A stretch of DNA of 64,000 nt from an uncultured Dehalococcoidia bacterium. Its GTDB lineage: Bacteria; Chloroflexota; Dehalococcoidia; Dehalococcoidales; UBA1222. The notes under the pieces were generated by a model. That model worked only from the letters and a program-made list of their open reading frames with translations. It was not told the DNA's origin and ran no database searches. Numbering within the stretch: the stretch's first letter is position 1; every line of letters begins with the position of its first letter. Location of the stretch: the NCBI GenBank assembly GCA_903844845.1, contig CAIMVG010000010.1:1-64000 (forward strand). Reading direction: 5' to 3'. Below are positions 18,374 to 27,579 of the stretch, piece by piece. Both the position numbers and the translations under genes were made by a program.

Positions 18374-19033
18374 TTAAAGGTGAATTATGCCCTTTTTTAC
18401 CGCTTCCGTCACAGCTTCAGTGCGAACGTTTACCCCAAGTTTGTTGAATATGCTCTGAATATGTGTCTTGGCGGTACTTTCCCCGATATTAAGCCCGGAG
18501 GCGATCGCCTTGTTACTGGCGCCCCTGGCCATCAGACCGAGTACTTCCACTTCCCGGTCGGAAAGTGAGACCGGAGATTGTTGTCGGCGGGAAAGTTCAG
18601 CGAAGCGATCAAGGACTTTCCCGGCTACCGCCGGTTCAATGAGGGACTCGCCTTTGCTTACCCCCCTTATAGCTTTAAACAGGTCTTCTCTGGGGGAATC
18701 CTTCAACAGGTAAGCCCGAGCGCCGGACTCGATACCCTTGAATATGTACTCATCATTATCATATGTCGTAAGAACGATGAACTTAATCCCGGGGTGATCT
18801 ATCTTTATACGGCGCATGGCTTCAATGCCATCAACTTCGGGCATCCTGAGATCCATCAGTATGATATCAGGATGAAGCTCTCCGGCTTTATCAATCGCTT
18901 TTTGTCCATTTTCAGCCAGTCCCACCACTTCGATATCATCTTCTCTGGAGAGCATTGCTGACAACCCTTCTCGTACCACAGGATGGTCATCGGCAATCAG
19001 GACCCGTATCTTTGATCGCACCGGTTCATTCAT
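18374..19033 (-). CDS. NarL/LuxR-family response regulator
   Basis: 219 residues. The receiver (about 9-125) has the acidic pair DD (15-16), phospho-acceptor D61 (ILMDLRMP) and Lys in LLKDSP. The C-terminal LuxR-type helix-turn-helix (about 150-215) has LSDREVEVLGLMARG and STAKTHIQSIFNKLG. The start overlaps the stop of the cognate kinase by four bases, so the pair is co-translated. It is expected to activate or repress genes on phosphorylation; the targets are not visible. Confidence 0.93.
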   Translation of the reverse strand: MNEPVRSKIRVLIADDHPVVREGLSAMLSREDDIEVVGLAENGQKAIDKAGELHPDIILMDLRMPEVDGIEAMRRIKIDHPGIKFIVLTTYDNDEYIFKGIESGARAYLLKDSPREDLFKAIRGVSKGESLIEPAVAGKVLDRFAELSRRQQSPVSLSDREVEVLGLMARGASNKAIASGLNIGESTAKTHIQSIFNKLGVNVRTEAVTEAVKKGIIHL

Positions 19034-20898
19034 ATTGTTCCCCTATCCATCGGCAGCATTACCTCAATATGGGTCCCCTTGCCTTTTTCGCTCCTTATAT
19101 CTATCGAGCCGCCAAGGAGTTTGGCCCTCTCGCGCATTCCTATCAAACCAAAATGCCTGCCGGATGAAGAAACATTTTCAAAACCAACTCCATTGTCGCT
19201 GATTCTTAGAATTACCGCTTGCCCGTCGATTCTGATATCAATCTTTACGTTGCTGGCTTCGGCGTGCTTCTTTATGTTAACCATAGACTCCTGAAATATT
19301 CTCAGTAACGCATTCTCAATTTCTTGGGAAAGCATCCCCACACTCCCGGAAACTTCGAAGTCTGCCGAGACTCCGGTCTCCCGGGAGAAAATGCCTACCT
19401 GTTGCCTGAGGGTCTCGATCAAGGTAAGTGTTTCAAGATCCTTCGGACGAAGATCCCACACTGAGCGACGGGCTTCATTGAGGCTTTCCCTGGCTAATAC
19501 CCGGGCCCGGTTCAGATGCTCCTGGGCATGATCAGGGTACTTGCTGAGAGATTGCTCTGCCGCTTCCAGTTGAAGAATGATCCCTGTGAAACCCTGTGCC
19601 AGGGTATCATGAATCTCTCTGGCCATCCGATTGCGTTCCTCGAGCACCGCTATATCGCGACCCTCCTGATAAAGCCTGGCATTTTCAATAGCGATCCCCA
19701 ATTGATCTCCGAGTGTTTGGGCAGTGAATAGATCAATCTCGTCAAAAGCATGGACCTCCAGGCTTTGAATGTCCAAAACGCCCAAAATCTCATTCCCTAT
19801 TTTGATGGGGACTGCCAATTCGGACGTTGCACGCGATGCCTCCTCTTGCAAAACCCCCTCAATTGCTTCACCAATATCACCCCCATACGCTATTCCTGTA
19901 GCTGCCACACGCCCAACAACCCCCGCATTCAAACATATTAACAATCCCGTGGATGCACCTCCATTTACTTCTCCGGCTGCAGCTTTTAATACCACCCCAC
20001 CCTGCCCCCGATCAAGCAGAAAAACCCTTACGTTGTAGTAGTCAAATGCCTTTTGCAAGGAACTGACTACGTAAGGCAGAAGCTCATCGAGGCTAAGGAT
20101 TGCGCTGATCCTGCGGTCAACTTCATTTATGGCTTTTAATTGGTCTGCCCGACGCCGCTCGCCCTTTGTGCGCAACTCCACTTTTTGCTCCAGCTCATCC
20201 CGAGCCGATTGCACCTGAGCGTACGACCGCTGCAAGTCCCCTGCCATTTGGTTGAAATTTGCCGCCAGTACTCCAATTTCGTCGTTAGTCTCAATGTTCA
20301 TCCTGACCTTCAGGTTGCCCGGTTTCAGTGCCCGCAAATAGCGCGCAATAGTTTCAATAGGCTGAATTACAGCACGTCCGAGGAAGATGAACAATGCCAA
20401 CCCCACCAGAAACAAAAATACTACCAGCGATGTAATCAGGACCAGTGTCGTCCTTTGCACCAGGGTATTGATGTACTGTTGGGAAAAACCAATTTCGTAA
20501 CTGCCAACCGATGTACCACCGCTCCTGATTTCATGGGTTTCTATTTTAAAATCCTGTGAAGTGACATTATCTTGTGTGCCCGATGCGATCAGTGTTCCAG
20601 CGTTATCGTAAACGGCAATATAGTCAATATTGTCAAAAATCAGGTATGAAGATATCACCTGGTTGATTTGCGTGTCTTCGCTTGAACCGAGCATCGGGCC
20701 AATGGAATTGGATAACGATTCGATGGCCGCCTCTTTTTCAGTTCCGTACAATCCGCGCATCTGGAAGCTTACAACAAGATTAATGCTGAAGGCAGAAACT
20801 ATGGCACAGAGAACGATGACGACAATGACATACAGAAGTACTTTTTTTCTCAGGCTATCTAGTTTAAACCATTCTTTCATTCGTCTTGTTTCCCACAA
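19030..20898 (-). CDS. NarX/DegS-type sensor histidine kinase (HAMP, GAF, HisKA_3)
   Basis: Up to 622 residues; the listed start is TTG, and ATG at 20880 (MKEWFKL, GGGA upstream) is equally likely. There are two membrane helices (about 20-42 and 150-175) flanking an extracytoplasmic sensor of about 110 residues, HAMP (about 175-230), a GAF domain (about 262-410), HisKA_3 with the phospho-His in MAREIHDTLAQG and an HATPase (about 515-618; GVGFE, GLIGMRERA). It phosphorylates the NarL-type regulator encoded immediately downstream. The signal is unknown. Confidence 0.92.
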   Translation of the reverse strand: MWETRRMKEWFKLDSLRKKVLLYVIVVIVLCAIVSAFSINLVVSFQMRGLYGTEKEAAIESLSNSIGPMLGSSEDTQINQVISSYLIFDNIDYIAVYDNAGTLIASGTQDNVTSQDFKIETHEIRSGGTSVGSYEIGFSQQYINTLVQRTTLVLITSLVVFLFLVGLALFIFLGRAVIQPIETIARYLRALKPGNLKVRMNIETNDEIGVLAANFNQMAGDLQRSYAQVQSARDELEQKVELRTKGERRRADQLKAINEVDRRISAILSLDELLPYVVSSLQKAFDYYNVRVFLLDRGQGGVVLKAAAGEVNGGASTGLLICLNAGVVGRVAATGIAYGGDIGEAIEGVLQEEASRATSELAVPIKIGNEILGVLDIQSLEVHAFDEIDLFTAQTLGDQLGIAIENARLYQEGRDIAVLEERNRMAREIHDTLAQGFTGIILQLEAAEQSLSKYPDHAQEHLNRARVLARESLNEARRSVWDLRPKDLETLTLIETLRQQVGIFSRETGVSADFEVSGSVGMLSQEIENALLRIFQESMVNIKKHAEASNVKIDIRIDGQAVILRISDNGVGFENVSSSGRHFGLIGMRERAKLLGGSIDIRSEKGKGTHIEVMLPMDRGTI

Positions 20899-20991
20899 CC
20901 GGTTTGATGGGATTATACTCCGATAAGAATGGGGTTTAAAAGAAAAAACACTGTCCCGATCGAACGTGATTTCAACCGGAATAAATGGGAA

Positions 20992-21014
20992 CCGTTTTTT
21001 TTGGGGGGGGGAGG
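20992..21014 (+). repeat. Adjacent T8 and G9 homopolymers
   Basis: A run of eight T is followed directly by nine G in the intergenic region between the sensor kinase promoter side and the DUF998 gene. It is a slippage-prone tract. Confidence 0.7.
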
Positions 21015-21079
21015 AGTATGGGTCGCTCCGATATTTGGTATCTCGTTCCTCTCAAGAATCAAGACTGGGTTAAAACCAA

Positions 21080-21697
21080 CTATTTCTGTTTAGACCAGGG
21101 TTCACCTAGCAACTGACCCATCTCTCGGGCCATCCGAGTAATATGCGACCCTGCTACTGTTAACCAGAAAAGGTCGACGGTTGCTAGCGCCCGCTCGGCC
21201 AGTCCGAAAGGTATGAACTTGAAAAACGAAATTAGCTGTGATGCGATAAATAGCAACCCAATCAGCCCTGTAATGCCAGTATAGAGGGCAATCCCGTTGC
21301 GGTTAAATATTCGGCGACGAAGGCTCAACACCATTATCAGACAGAAACAGGGGAAAAGGATAACCACACTCACAAAAGTGAAATAATGTATGAAGCCGTG
21401 CCATGACCTGGCGAAGCTTGTTGCGTCCGTATTGAAAGTGCCGATAAGTAAAAACCCGAGCCCGACAAGCAACAACAAAGCCCCGGCCATCCGGAAAAGT
21501 GCCCCTATCCGGCGGGAAAGCCAGGAAGACCACACGATACCCACGCCTATCAGGGTAAGCCCCACCGTGAATATGCCAAGTCGTTCTACCCAGCCGTATG
21601 GTTTTATTGCAAACGCGCTGACGGTATGCAATAAGGGACTGTACCCGTGATTTAGCAAGATAGACAACAGATCGTAACAAAAAAACAACGGGGGCAT
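21080..21697 (-). CDS. DUF998-like integral membrane protein (copy 1)
   Basis: 205 residues with about six hydrophobic segments (LGIFTVGLTLIGVGIVW, GALLLLVGLGFLLIG, FTFVSVVILFPCFCLI and others). A W-H-G-F-I-H motif after FNTDAT matches the DUF998 pattern. It is clearly paralogous to the protein at 33047-33715 (YDLLSI/FDLFSI; GWVERLGI/GWLEKTGI; WHGFIH/FHGFMH). No strong ribosome site precedes the ATG, so the start is uncertain. The function is unknown. Confidence 0.75.
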   Translation of the reverse strand: MPPLFFCYDLLSILLNHGYSPLLHTVSAFAIKPYGWVERLGIFTVGLTLIGVGIVWSSWLSRRIGALFRMAGALLLLVGLGFLLIGTFNTDATSFARSWHGFIHYFTFVSVVILFPCFCLIMVLSLRRRIFNRNGIALYTGITGLIGLLFIASQLISFFKFIPFGLAERALATVDLFWLTVAGSHITRMAREMGQLLGEPWSKQK

Positions 21698-21874
21698 AAT
21701 GATACAAGCAAGACAGGTAACAGTGATGATCAGATCTTTTTGAGAGGCAGTAAGTATTACTAGATGCGGGACATACCCTCGTTCGGATGGATTTTTTATT
21801 CGATTTTCCCCGGTTCCGGCATCTGTTGTTTCATTTCACCACGCCTAGTTGTACGTCCAACCATGCTACAATTT

Positions 21875-22480
21875 TCATTTAGCCTTAAAAACATTCAGTC
21901 TCTCTTTCGCGGAAACGTCTCTAAAATCCAGCTCACTTACGTTGACGTTAATCGTATTTTTCGTCATCGCCTCCACAGGAGTGAAGGGTAACCATGTCTG
22001 ATACCAAATCTTCTTAACCCGACTGCGGATGCTTTCGTATTCACAAACAAGATAATATTCCTTGTTCAATTCCATTTTTACAGGAACAAAGGTCAGCGCC
22101 TGTTCGTTATTCCTGAGGAACCCGATCGTTTCGCCCTGCAAGACAGACTTATCACCCTTCAATAATAAAAATTCCAGGTCTATTGCCGGACTGTTTCCTG
22201 CATTGAATAGTTCGAAATGCGAGAAATGAGACGTCAGGGGACGGCCGTCAGGGGAATGGGCGCTTCGCGGGGCGGTTACATTTTCATCATCATAAGTGGT
22301 GGTAGCTTCATGAACAACCGCCCTGATGACTAGCAGTGGACGGGACGCCATGGCTATTTCAGTCTTCGTGTCCTCAAGATTTTGCTCGAGTTGCTTTTTA
22401 GACTGTATGGAATAGTATAGCGAAGAGATGACCAGTATGAGGGTCAAAACAGCCGTTATTAAAAAATAAAAACTATCCAT
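21875..22480 (-). CDS. Membrane-anchored protein of unknown function
   Basis: 201 residues: one N-terminal transmembrane helix (FLITAVLTLILVISSLYY), a short coiled linker (SKKQLEQNLEDTKTEI), then a beta-rich soluble domain (NAGNSPAIDLEF, YYLVCEYESI). Its first codons overlap the end of the HD-GYP gene by eight bases, so it is the last gene of the PAS kinase/HD-GYP operon. I do not recognise a named family. Confidence 0.75.
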   Translation of the reverse strand: MDSFYFLITAVLTLILVISSLYYSIQSKKQLEQNLEDTKTEIAMASRPLLVIRAVVHEATTTYDDENVTAPRSAHSPDGRPLTSHFSHFELFNAGNSPAIDLEFLLLKGDKSVLQGETIGFLRNNEQALTFVPVKMELNKEYYLVCEYESIRSRVKKIWYQTWLPFTPVEAMTKNTINVNVSELDFRDVSAKERLNVFKAK

Positions 22481-23627
22481 GCGAATAAACCATGTTCGGA
22501 TTCGGCCTGAACATATATTGCTTCAACAAATCTTTCAGCCCCGGTATTTCAGGGGCTATTTGATGGTCTTTAAACGATTGATGCCTGATGGTAAGTATCT
22601 CCTCCCGGATAGCAAAAAACGCATCCACAACATCCGGGTCAAAATGGCTGCCTTTGCCCTCCATGATAATTTCAAATGATTCGGCGATAGTATTGGGTTC
22701 TTTGTAAGGGCGTTTCGAAACCAGGGCATCGAAGACATCTGCAATAGCGGCAATGCGGCCTTCAAGAGGTATTTCAGCCCCCTCCAACCCCGTCGGATAT
22801 CCGCTTCCGTCCCATTTCTCGTGATGGGTGAGTGCAATCATTTCACCCATTTTAATAAATTCAGCATCGGAGTTAGTAAGAATCCTGGCTCCGATAGTCG
22901 TATGCTTTTTCATAATTTCCCATTCCATCGAATCAAGCTTGCACGGTTTCAGTAAAATAGCATCCGGGATGCCTATCTTACCCAGGTCGTGCATGGGAGC
23001 CGCATAAAGAATAGTCTCAACCGCGTTCGCATCGAGCCCCATGCGGCGGGCGATGGCTGCGCAATACAGGCTCATCCGCCTGATATGGCCCCCCGTACCA
23101 TCATCCTTATATTCTGATGCCATCGACAGCCTGTAGATTGTATCCAACGAAGCTGCCTTTATCTTTGCGAATGCCTGCTTCAGTTCTGAGGTCCTCTGGT
23201 TAACTTCACCTTCCAGTTCCACGCGATAATTAGCAAGCAAGTCGTTGTACGCTTTAACTTTCAGCAATGAACGAACACGCGCGAGCAGTTCCGTCTTATC
23301 GACAGGTTTCGTAAGAAAATCGTCACAACCGGCCTCAATACCCCTTACACGGTCTTCGGTCTCCTTGAGTGCCGTGACAAGGACAATGGGGAGCAGGCGA
23401 TGTATAGGGTCTTGCCTGACCCTGCGGGTGACCTCGAAACCATCCATTCCTGGCATCATGACATCAAGCAGAACTAGGTCAACCGGGTCCTCGACAACTA
23501 TTCTCAGTGCTTCCTCGCCGTTTGCCGCCTTGACGACTTCATAACCATTGGGAATGAGATACGCCTCCAGCAGTTCGACATTCTGCGATTGGTCGTCCAC
23601 AACCAGGATTAGCCGTTTGTCTTGCAT
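22473..23627 (-). CDS. Response regulator with HD-GYP c-di-GMP phosphodiesterase domain
   Basis: 384 residues. The receiver (1-125) has acidic DD (11-12) and D55 in LLDVMMPG. A coiled linker (about 130-165) leads to an HD-GYP domain (about 175-350) with HDLGKIGIPD and HHEKWDGSGYPTG, all residues of an active domain. It would hydrolyse cyclic di-GMP under control of phosphorylation. AGGAGGAAGA precedes the ATG. It follows the CheY-like gene by about 40 bases and is probably driven by the multi-PAS kinase. Confidence 0.93.
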   Translation of the reverse strand: MQDKRLILVVDDQSQNVELLEAYLIPNGYEVVKAANGEEALRIVVEDPVDLVLLDVMMPGMDGFEVTRRVRQDPIHRLLPIVLVTALKETEDRVRGIEAGCDDFLTKPVDKTELLARVRSLLKVKAYNDLLANYRVELEGEVNQRTSELKQAFAKIKAASLDTIYRLSMASEYKDDGTGGHIRRMSLYCAAIARRMGLDANAVETILYAAPMHDLGKIGIPDAILLKPCKLDSMEWEIMKKHTTIGARILTNSDAEFIKMGEMIALTHHEKWDGSGYPTGLEGAEIPLEGRIAAIADVFDALVSKRPYKEPNTIAESFEIIMEGKGSHFDPDVVDAFFAIREEILTIRHQSFKDHQIAPEIPGLKDLLKQYMFRPNPNMVYSHG

Positions 23628-23665
23628 TCTTCCTCCTCGAGGTTAACTTGAGAGTGAATGGGAAC

Positions 23666-24031
23666 CTATTTGATAAACTCGCTTATCTCTGTTGCGAAAG
23701 TCCGGGTATTGATCGGCTTGCCTATGAACCCGGAGTTGACTATTGCGTTAATGGCTTCCCTGCCTTCCGCCATTACCGATGCAGTGACAAAAACAATGGG
23801 GATTTCCCTTGTGGCTTTATCCCGGCGTAATATTTTAGCGGCTTCGGTACCGCGCATATCCGGAAGGCGTATGTCCATAATTATGACATTCGGGATTTCT
23901 TTCGCAGCGATGGCGATACCGTCAGAAGCATTCTCTGAAAGAAACACCTCGAATCCAGCCAATTCCAAAAGGTCATTTTCCAGAGTCAAGTTGTTGATAT
24001 TGTCATCGACAATCAGTACTTTCTTCTTCAT
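23666..24031 (-). CDS. Stand-alone receiver (CheY-like) response regulator
   Basis: 121 residues, only a receiver: DD at 9-10, phospho-acceptor D53 (IIMDIRLPDM), Thr in VFVTAS and Lys in IGKPIN. The start overlaps the stop of the PAS kinase by four bases, so it is the direct partner. With no output domain it probably relays phosphate or works through the kinase or the HD-GYP protein. Confidence 0.92.
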   Translation of the reverse strand: MKKKVLIVDDNINNLTLENDLLELAGFEVFLSENASDGIAIAAKEIPNVIIMDIRLPDMRGTEAAKILRRDKATREIPIVFVTASVMAEGREAINAIVNSGFIGKPINTRTFATEISEFIK

Positions 24032-26382
24032 GTCGAAACCGCCCTTCCCGATGCAATCGGCAAAGTAAACTTGACCGAGGTGCCCTTGTTCAATCCATCC
24101 GATTCTACCGAAAAATTCCCTCCGTGCAATTCGACAAGTTTTTTTGAAAGGGGCAAACCCAGCCCTGTCCCCTCAGTTACGCGTGAGTAAGGAGTATCGA
24201 CACGGAAAAAACCTTCAAATATCTTCCCAATATTTTCCCTCGCGATACCGATACCATTATCCCAAACCAATATTTCCACGTTCGACCCGGCCAGTTTTGC
24301 CCGCATGCCGATTTTACCTCCACTAGGGGTAAATTTAACCGCATTTGAAAGCAGGTTGTAGATGATTTCTTTCACCTTAAGCTCATCAGCCTCTATATCC
24401 GGCAAATCCTCGGCGATTTCCAGGGTCATTTCAATGTTCTTTTTACTGACCAAGTCTGCTACCAGCATCGAAAGCTCGTTCAACAGGCTTTTCATCGGAA
24501 GTCTGGTTAATGAGAGAGTCATCTTTCCAGCTTCAACCTTTGCCATATCGAGAATCTGATTAATTAGCAAGAGCAGGTGTTTTCCGCTAGTCAGGACATT
24601 ATTGACGTATTGCTTCTGCTTCTGGTTGAGCGTTCCAAAAGTCTCGTCGTATAAAACTTCTGAAAAACCGTTGATGGAATTCAGCGGTGTCCTTAGTTCA
24701 TGAGACATATTTGCCAGGAATTCCGATTTTGCCCGAGCGGCCCGTTTCAGTTCCGAGGCCAAGTCTTTCAACTCTTCGTGGGCTCTTTCCAAACCTGTTT
24801 CGATTTCTCTTCTTTCGGTGATATCCTCGATAGCCAGGAGAATGACCTTTTCCTTCCCAGAAGCCCTTTGAATCTGGCGGGCGTTCAACAGCATGATACG
24901 CCTGCCTATTGTGGCAAAATTATGTTCTACTTCATAGTTCGCAAAGGATGTTTTCTGGGGCAGCACGGTCTCGAGCAGTTCCCTCAGCTTGGGGATATCC
25001 CATTGTTTGTTACCCAGATCATAAATGAGCTGTCCGACCGTTTCTTCGGGCTTTACTTTGAAAAATTCATAGAACGAACGGCTGACTGTAAGGACCCTGA
25101 GATCCTGATCCAGGGAAATCAGAGGTTCACGCACGGTATTAATCACACTCTCCGCGAAATCACTGGCTTCGTCGGCGGACCTTTTGATGACTTCCAGTTC
25201 TTTTCGTGTTTTTTCCAGGCCGGCTTCAATCTCTTTTCGCTCGGTGATATCTTCGATGGCCAGAAGAATGATGCGTTCCTTGCCCATACCGCGTTCGATT
25301 TGCCGGGCGTTGAGCAGCATGGTGCGCCTGCCAATGTTTGAAAAGTTGTGTTGAACTTCATAGTTGTCGAAAGTCGTCTTTTGGGGAAGGATGGTTTCCA
25401 GAAGTTCCCGCAGCCTGGGGATATCCCATTGTTTGTTACCCAGATCATAGATTAGCTGCCCGACCGTTTCTTCGGGCTTTACTTTGAAAAATTCATAGAA
25501 CGAGCGGCTCACCGCAACAACCCTGAGATCCTTGTCCAGTACTATGAGGGGCTCGCGCACCGTGTTAATGATGCTCTCGGAGTATTCACTGACAGCCAGA
25601 ATTTGCTTGGCTCTGTTCCGTTCGGTGATATCATGCATGATCGCTGAAACGCCATATATGTCCCCTGATTTGTCCCGAATCGGTGAAAGGGTCAACGAGA
25701 TATCGATAATCACGCCGTCTTTCCTGAGGCGTTTAGTGTCAAAATTCTTAATAGATTCTCCCGATTGCAACCTTATAAGCTGGCTGAGCATTTCTTTTTC
25801 GTATCCAGGGGGAGCTAAAACCGAGATATTCTTGCCGTGCATTTCGCTTCCGGAATAACCGTAAATTTGTTCGGCACCCTTATTCCAGCTGACGATGTCT
25901 CCCTCCAGGGTTTTTCCGATGATTCCATCCACGGAAGTATTAACTATCGCCGCCAGACCGAGAGTCGCTTCTTCAATGTTCTTTCGCCGAGTAATATCTT
26001 CGATAGCAAGGAGGATAACCTGTACCTTTTGCGGGGGGCTCGGGATCCTCCTGGCATTCAACAGCATCGTGCGTTTGCCGATACTGTTGAAATCGTGCTC
26101 AACCTCGTAATCTTCAAGGGTCGTTTTCTTGGGAAGGATGGTTCCCAACAACTCCCTAAGCTTTGGAATGTCCCACTGTTTATTGCCAAGGTCATAAATC
26201 AGGCGCCCGATGGTTTCCGAGGGCTTCACATTGAACACCCTATAAAAAGACCGGCTGGCGGTAACTACTCTTAAATCTTTATCCAGGACCATCAGAGGTT
26301 CGCGAACCGTTTCGACGATGCTCTCGGAATATTCCCGGGATACGGCTAACGTTGAAGTAGTTGCAGGTGTGGTTGTGGTCAT
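24028..26382 (-). CDS. Cytosolic histidine kinase with four PAS domains, three of them near-identical
   Basis: About 784 residues from ATG 26382, preferred because AAGGGA lies eight bases upstream; an ATG at 26409 has none. Three PAS units of about 130 residues share REPL.VLD.DLRV...SRSFY..F.VKP.ET.G.LIYDLGNKQWDIP.LRELL, and a different PAS (VNTSVDGIIGKTLEG) lies between the first and second. HisKA has SHELRTPLNSINGF; the HATPase has NLLSNAVKF, DNGIGI and GTGLGLPLSKK. No membrane helix is visible. It heads an operon with a CheY-like protein and an HD-GYP regulator, so its signal probably feeds c-di-GMP turnover. Confidence 0.93.
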   Translation of the reverse strand: MTTTTPATTSTLAVSREYSESIVETVREPLMVLDKDLRVVTASRSFYRVFNVKPSETIGRLIYDLGNKQWDIPKLRELLGTILPKKTTLEDYEVEHDFNSIGKRTMLLNARRIPSPPQKVQVILLAIEDITRRKNIEEATLGLAAIVNTSVDGIIGKTLEGDIVSWNKGAEQIYGYSGSEMHGKNISVLAPPGYEKEMLSQLIRLQSGESIKNFDTKRLRKDGVIIDISLTLSPIRDKSGDIYGVSAIMHDITERNRAKQILAVSEYSESIINTVREPLIVLDKDLRVVAVSRSFYEFFKVKPEETVGQLIYDLGNKQWDIPRLRELLETILPQKTTFDNYEVQHNFSNIGRRTMLLNARQIERGMGKERIILLAIEDITERKEIEAGLEKTRKELEVIKRSADEASDFAESVINTVREPLISLDQDLRVLTVSRSFYEFFKVKPEETVGQLIYDLGNKQWDIPKLRELLETVLPQKTSFANYEVEHNFATIGRRIMLLNARQIQRASGKEKVILLAIEDITERREIETGLERAHEELKDLASELKRAARAKSEFLANMSHELRTPLNSINGFSEVLYDETFGTLNQKQKQYVNNVLTSGKHLLLLINQILDMAKVEAGKMTLSLTRLPMKSLLNELSMLVADLVSKKNIEMTLEIAEDLPDIEADELKVKEIIYNLLSNAVKFTPSGGKIGMRAKLAGSNVEILVWDNGIGIARENIGKIFEGFFRVDTPYSRVTEGTGLGLPLSKKLVELHGGNFSVESDGLNKGTSVKFTLPIASGRAVST
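24780..25620 (-). repeat. Internal tandem duplication of a PAS-coding unit (426-bp offset)
   Basis: The segment beginning GGGGATATCCC at 24991 recurs at 25417 with long near-identical runs, an offset of 426 bp or 142 codons. A more diverged third copy lies near 26170. It records amplification of one PAS module. Confidence 0.85.
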
Positions 26383-26422
26383 ATTCTGTTCCCTTATCCA
26401 ACTATCCATGTTCTAAAGAGAG

Positions 26423-26467
26423 GGTCATCCGACCAGAGCCGGCCAAACCCTCTCCGGCCGGATGACC
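26423..26467 (-). terminator. Two-tier hairpin after the DUF502 gene
   Basis: An outer nine-bp stem (26423-26431 with 26459-26467) encloses a five-bp stem (26438-26442 with 26454-26458). It lies between the DUF502 stop and the PAS kinase start on the minus strand. The T tract is weak. Confidence 0.5.
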
Positions 26468-26476
26468 AGTAAATAC

Positions 26477-27196
26477 TCAAACCGATTTCGCCCGTTTGTT
26501 TTCGTTTGCGCATTTAATCGGGTGGATCGATTCAAGCATGATGTCTTTTCGCCCAACATCCAGTTTCAGGCCGAAATACTTTGACCGTTCTTCGAAATTT
26601 TCGAGAGACTCGTCGTCCCAAGGGATATATTCGAGGGCTTCCGGGCTGCGGATATTGTATAAAAGCAGGTCTATTACCTCTGTCGAAGAGTTAGCTAGTT
26701 TCATTACGGTATCTTTTCTTGCGGCAAAAACCTGCCCTGTGATCAGGGTGGGGACGTTGGGGAAATACACGCTTACTATCGTGAAGACCGCATCTTTATG
26801 ACTGAGTTTGACCTTTTCCTCGGCAAGTATCCAACCATATGAAATGGTGGTCGGAGAATACAGGAAGAGGCATGGGCACATCTGTCCCAGTTTTCCGATG
26901 GTCATGATCTCGCCCTGCCCAAAAAAGAGCCCGATGAACGGGACCTTGGAAAGCACCTTCCCCAGCTTTGTCTTTTTCAAAATGATCCCCGAGACATACA
27001 CAATGAGGAGGCAAAGGATAATACCGAATCCGGCGAACACGTATTTATCGGGTACTACGGTTTTCAAAATGGTCCGACCTATCTCATCGAGGTTGCTGAA
27101 AAGAAGCACAGCGATGTAGATAACCAGCGCTAAGGGAAGCCAGAACACAAAACCATAAAGAAGGAACGTCATCTGGCTCTTGTATATGCTTTTCAT
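26477..27196 (-). CDS. DUF502 family membrane protein
   Basis: 239 residues. Two membrane helices (about 10-33 and 53-73) are followed by a soluble domain with FFGQGEIMTIGKLGQM, FLYSPTTISYGW and VSVYFPNVPTLITGQV, the DUF502 pattern of P-T-P-x-x-x-G. The function of the family is not established; it occurs with stress and envelope genes. It is downstream of two DUF1508-type genes on the same strand. Confidence 0.75.
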   Translation of the reverse strand: MKSIYKSQMTFLLYGFVFWLPLALVIYIAVLLFSNLDEIGRTILKTVVPDKYVFAGFGIILCLLIVYVSGIILKKTKLGKVLSKVPFIGLFFGQGEIMTIGKLGQMCPCLFLYSPTTISYGWILAEEKVKLSHKDAVFTIVSVYFPNVPTLITGQVFAARKDTVMKLANSSTEVIDLLLYNIRSPEALEYIPWDDESLENFEERSKYFGLKLDVGRKDIMLESIHPIKCANENKRAKSV

Positions 27197-27285
27197 TGAT
27201 AATCTCCTGCCAAATCTTGCAAGGCTGGGTGGAAGCCATCCTATCTGACAGCCTCCACCTTAGCCCTGACTTGAACGAAGTGGGA

Positions 27286-27468
27286 CTAGACCGTTTTGTC
27301 TTCGACAGCCGCTTTGGCAGCATTCAACTTGACGGACTCGATTCCGGCCATGACGCTCTCCTTGCTTGTGTAACCCTCAGAAACTGCGATGACCTGGTTA
27401 TTCGGGGCAATGAGTTTAAAGCGGTATTCGCCTGCTTTATCTTTGCTGACTACGAATTTAGAACCCAT
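27286..27468 (-). CDS. DUF1508 (YegP-like) small protein
   Basis: 60 residues from ATG 27468, chosen for AAGGAG seven bases upstream; a longer frame starts at 27504. One DUF1508 repeat: F.VSKDKAGEYRFKLIAPN, then VIAVSEGYTSK. It is nearly identical over 40 residues to the C-terminal domain of the next gene upstream. YegP-type proteins are linked to stress; the biochemical role is unknown. Confidence 0.85.
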   Translation of the reverse strand: MGSKFVVSKDKAGEYRFKLIAPNNQVIAVSEGYTSKESVMAGIESVKLNAAKAAVEDKTV

Positions 27469-27579
27469 ATCATTTCTCCTTTTTCTTATCGACATTTTCC
27501 CCAAGCTGCTTTTAAATACTTACACTTGAACTGAATCTGATTAGACGATAACAACCCTTGAGAGGTTCGGCCTTCGAAT

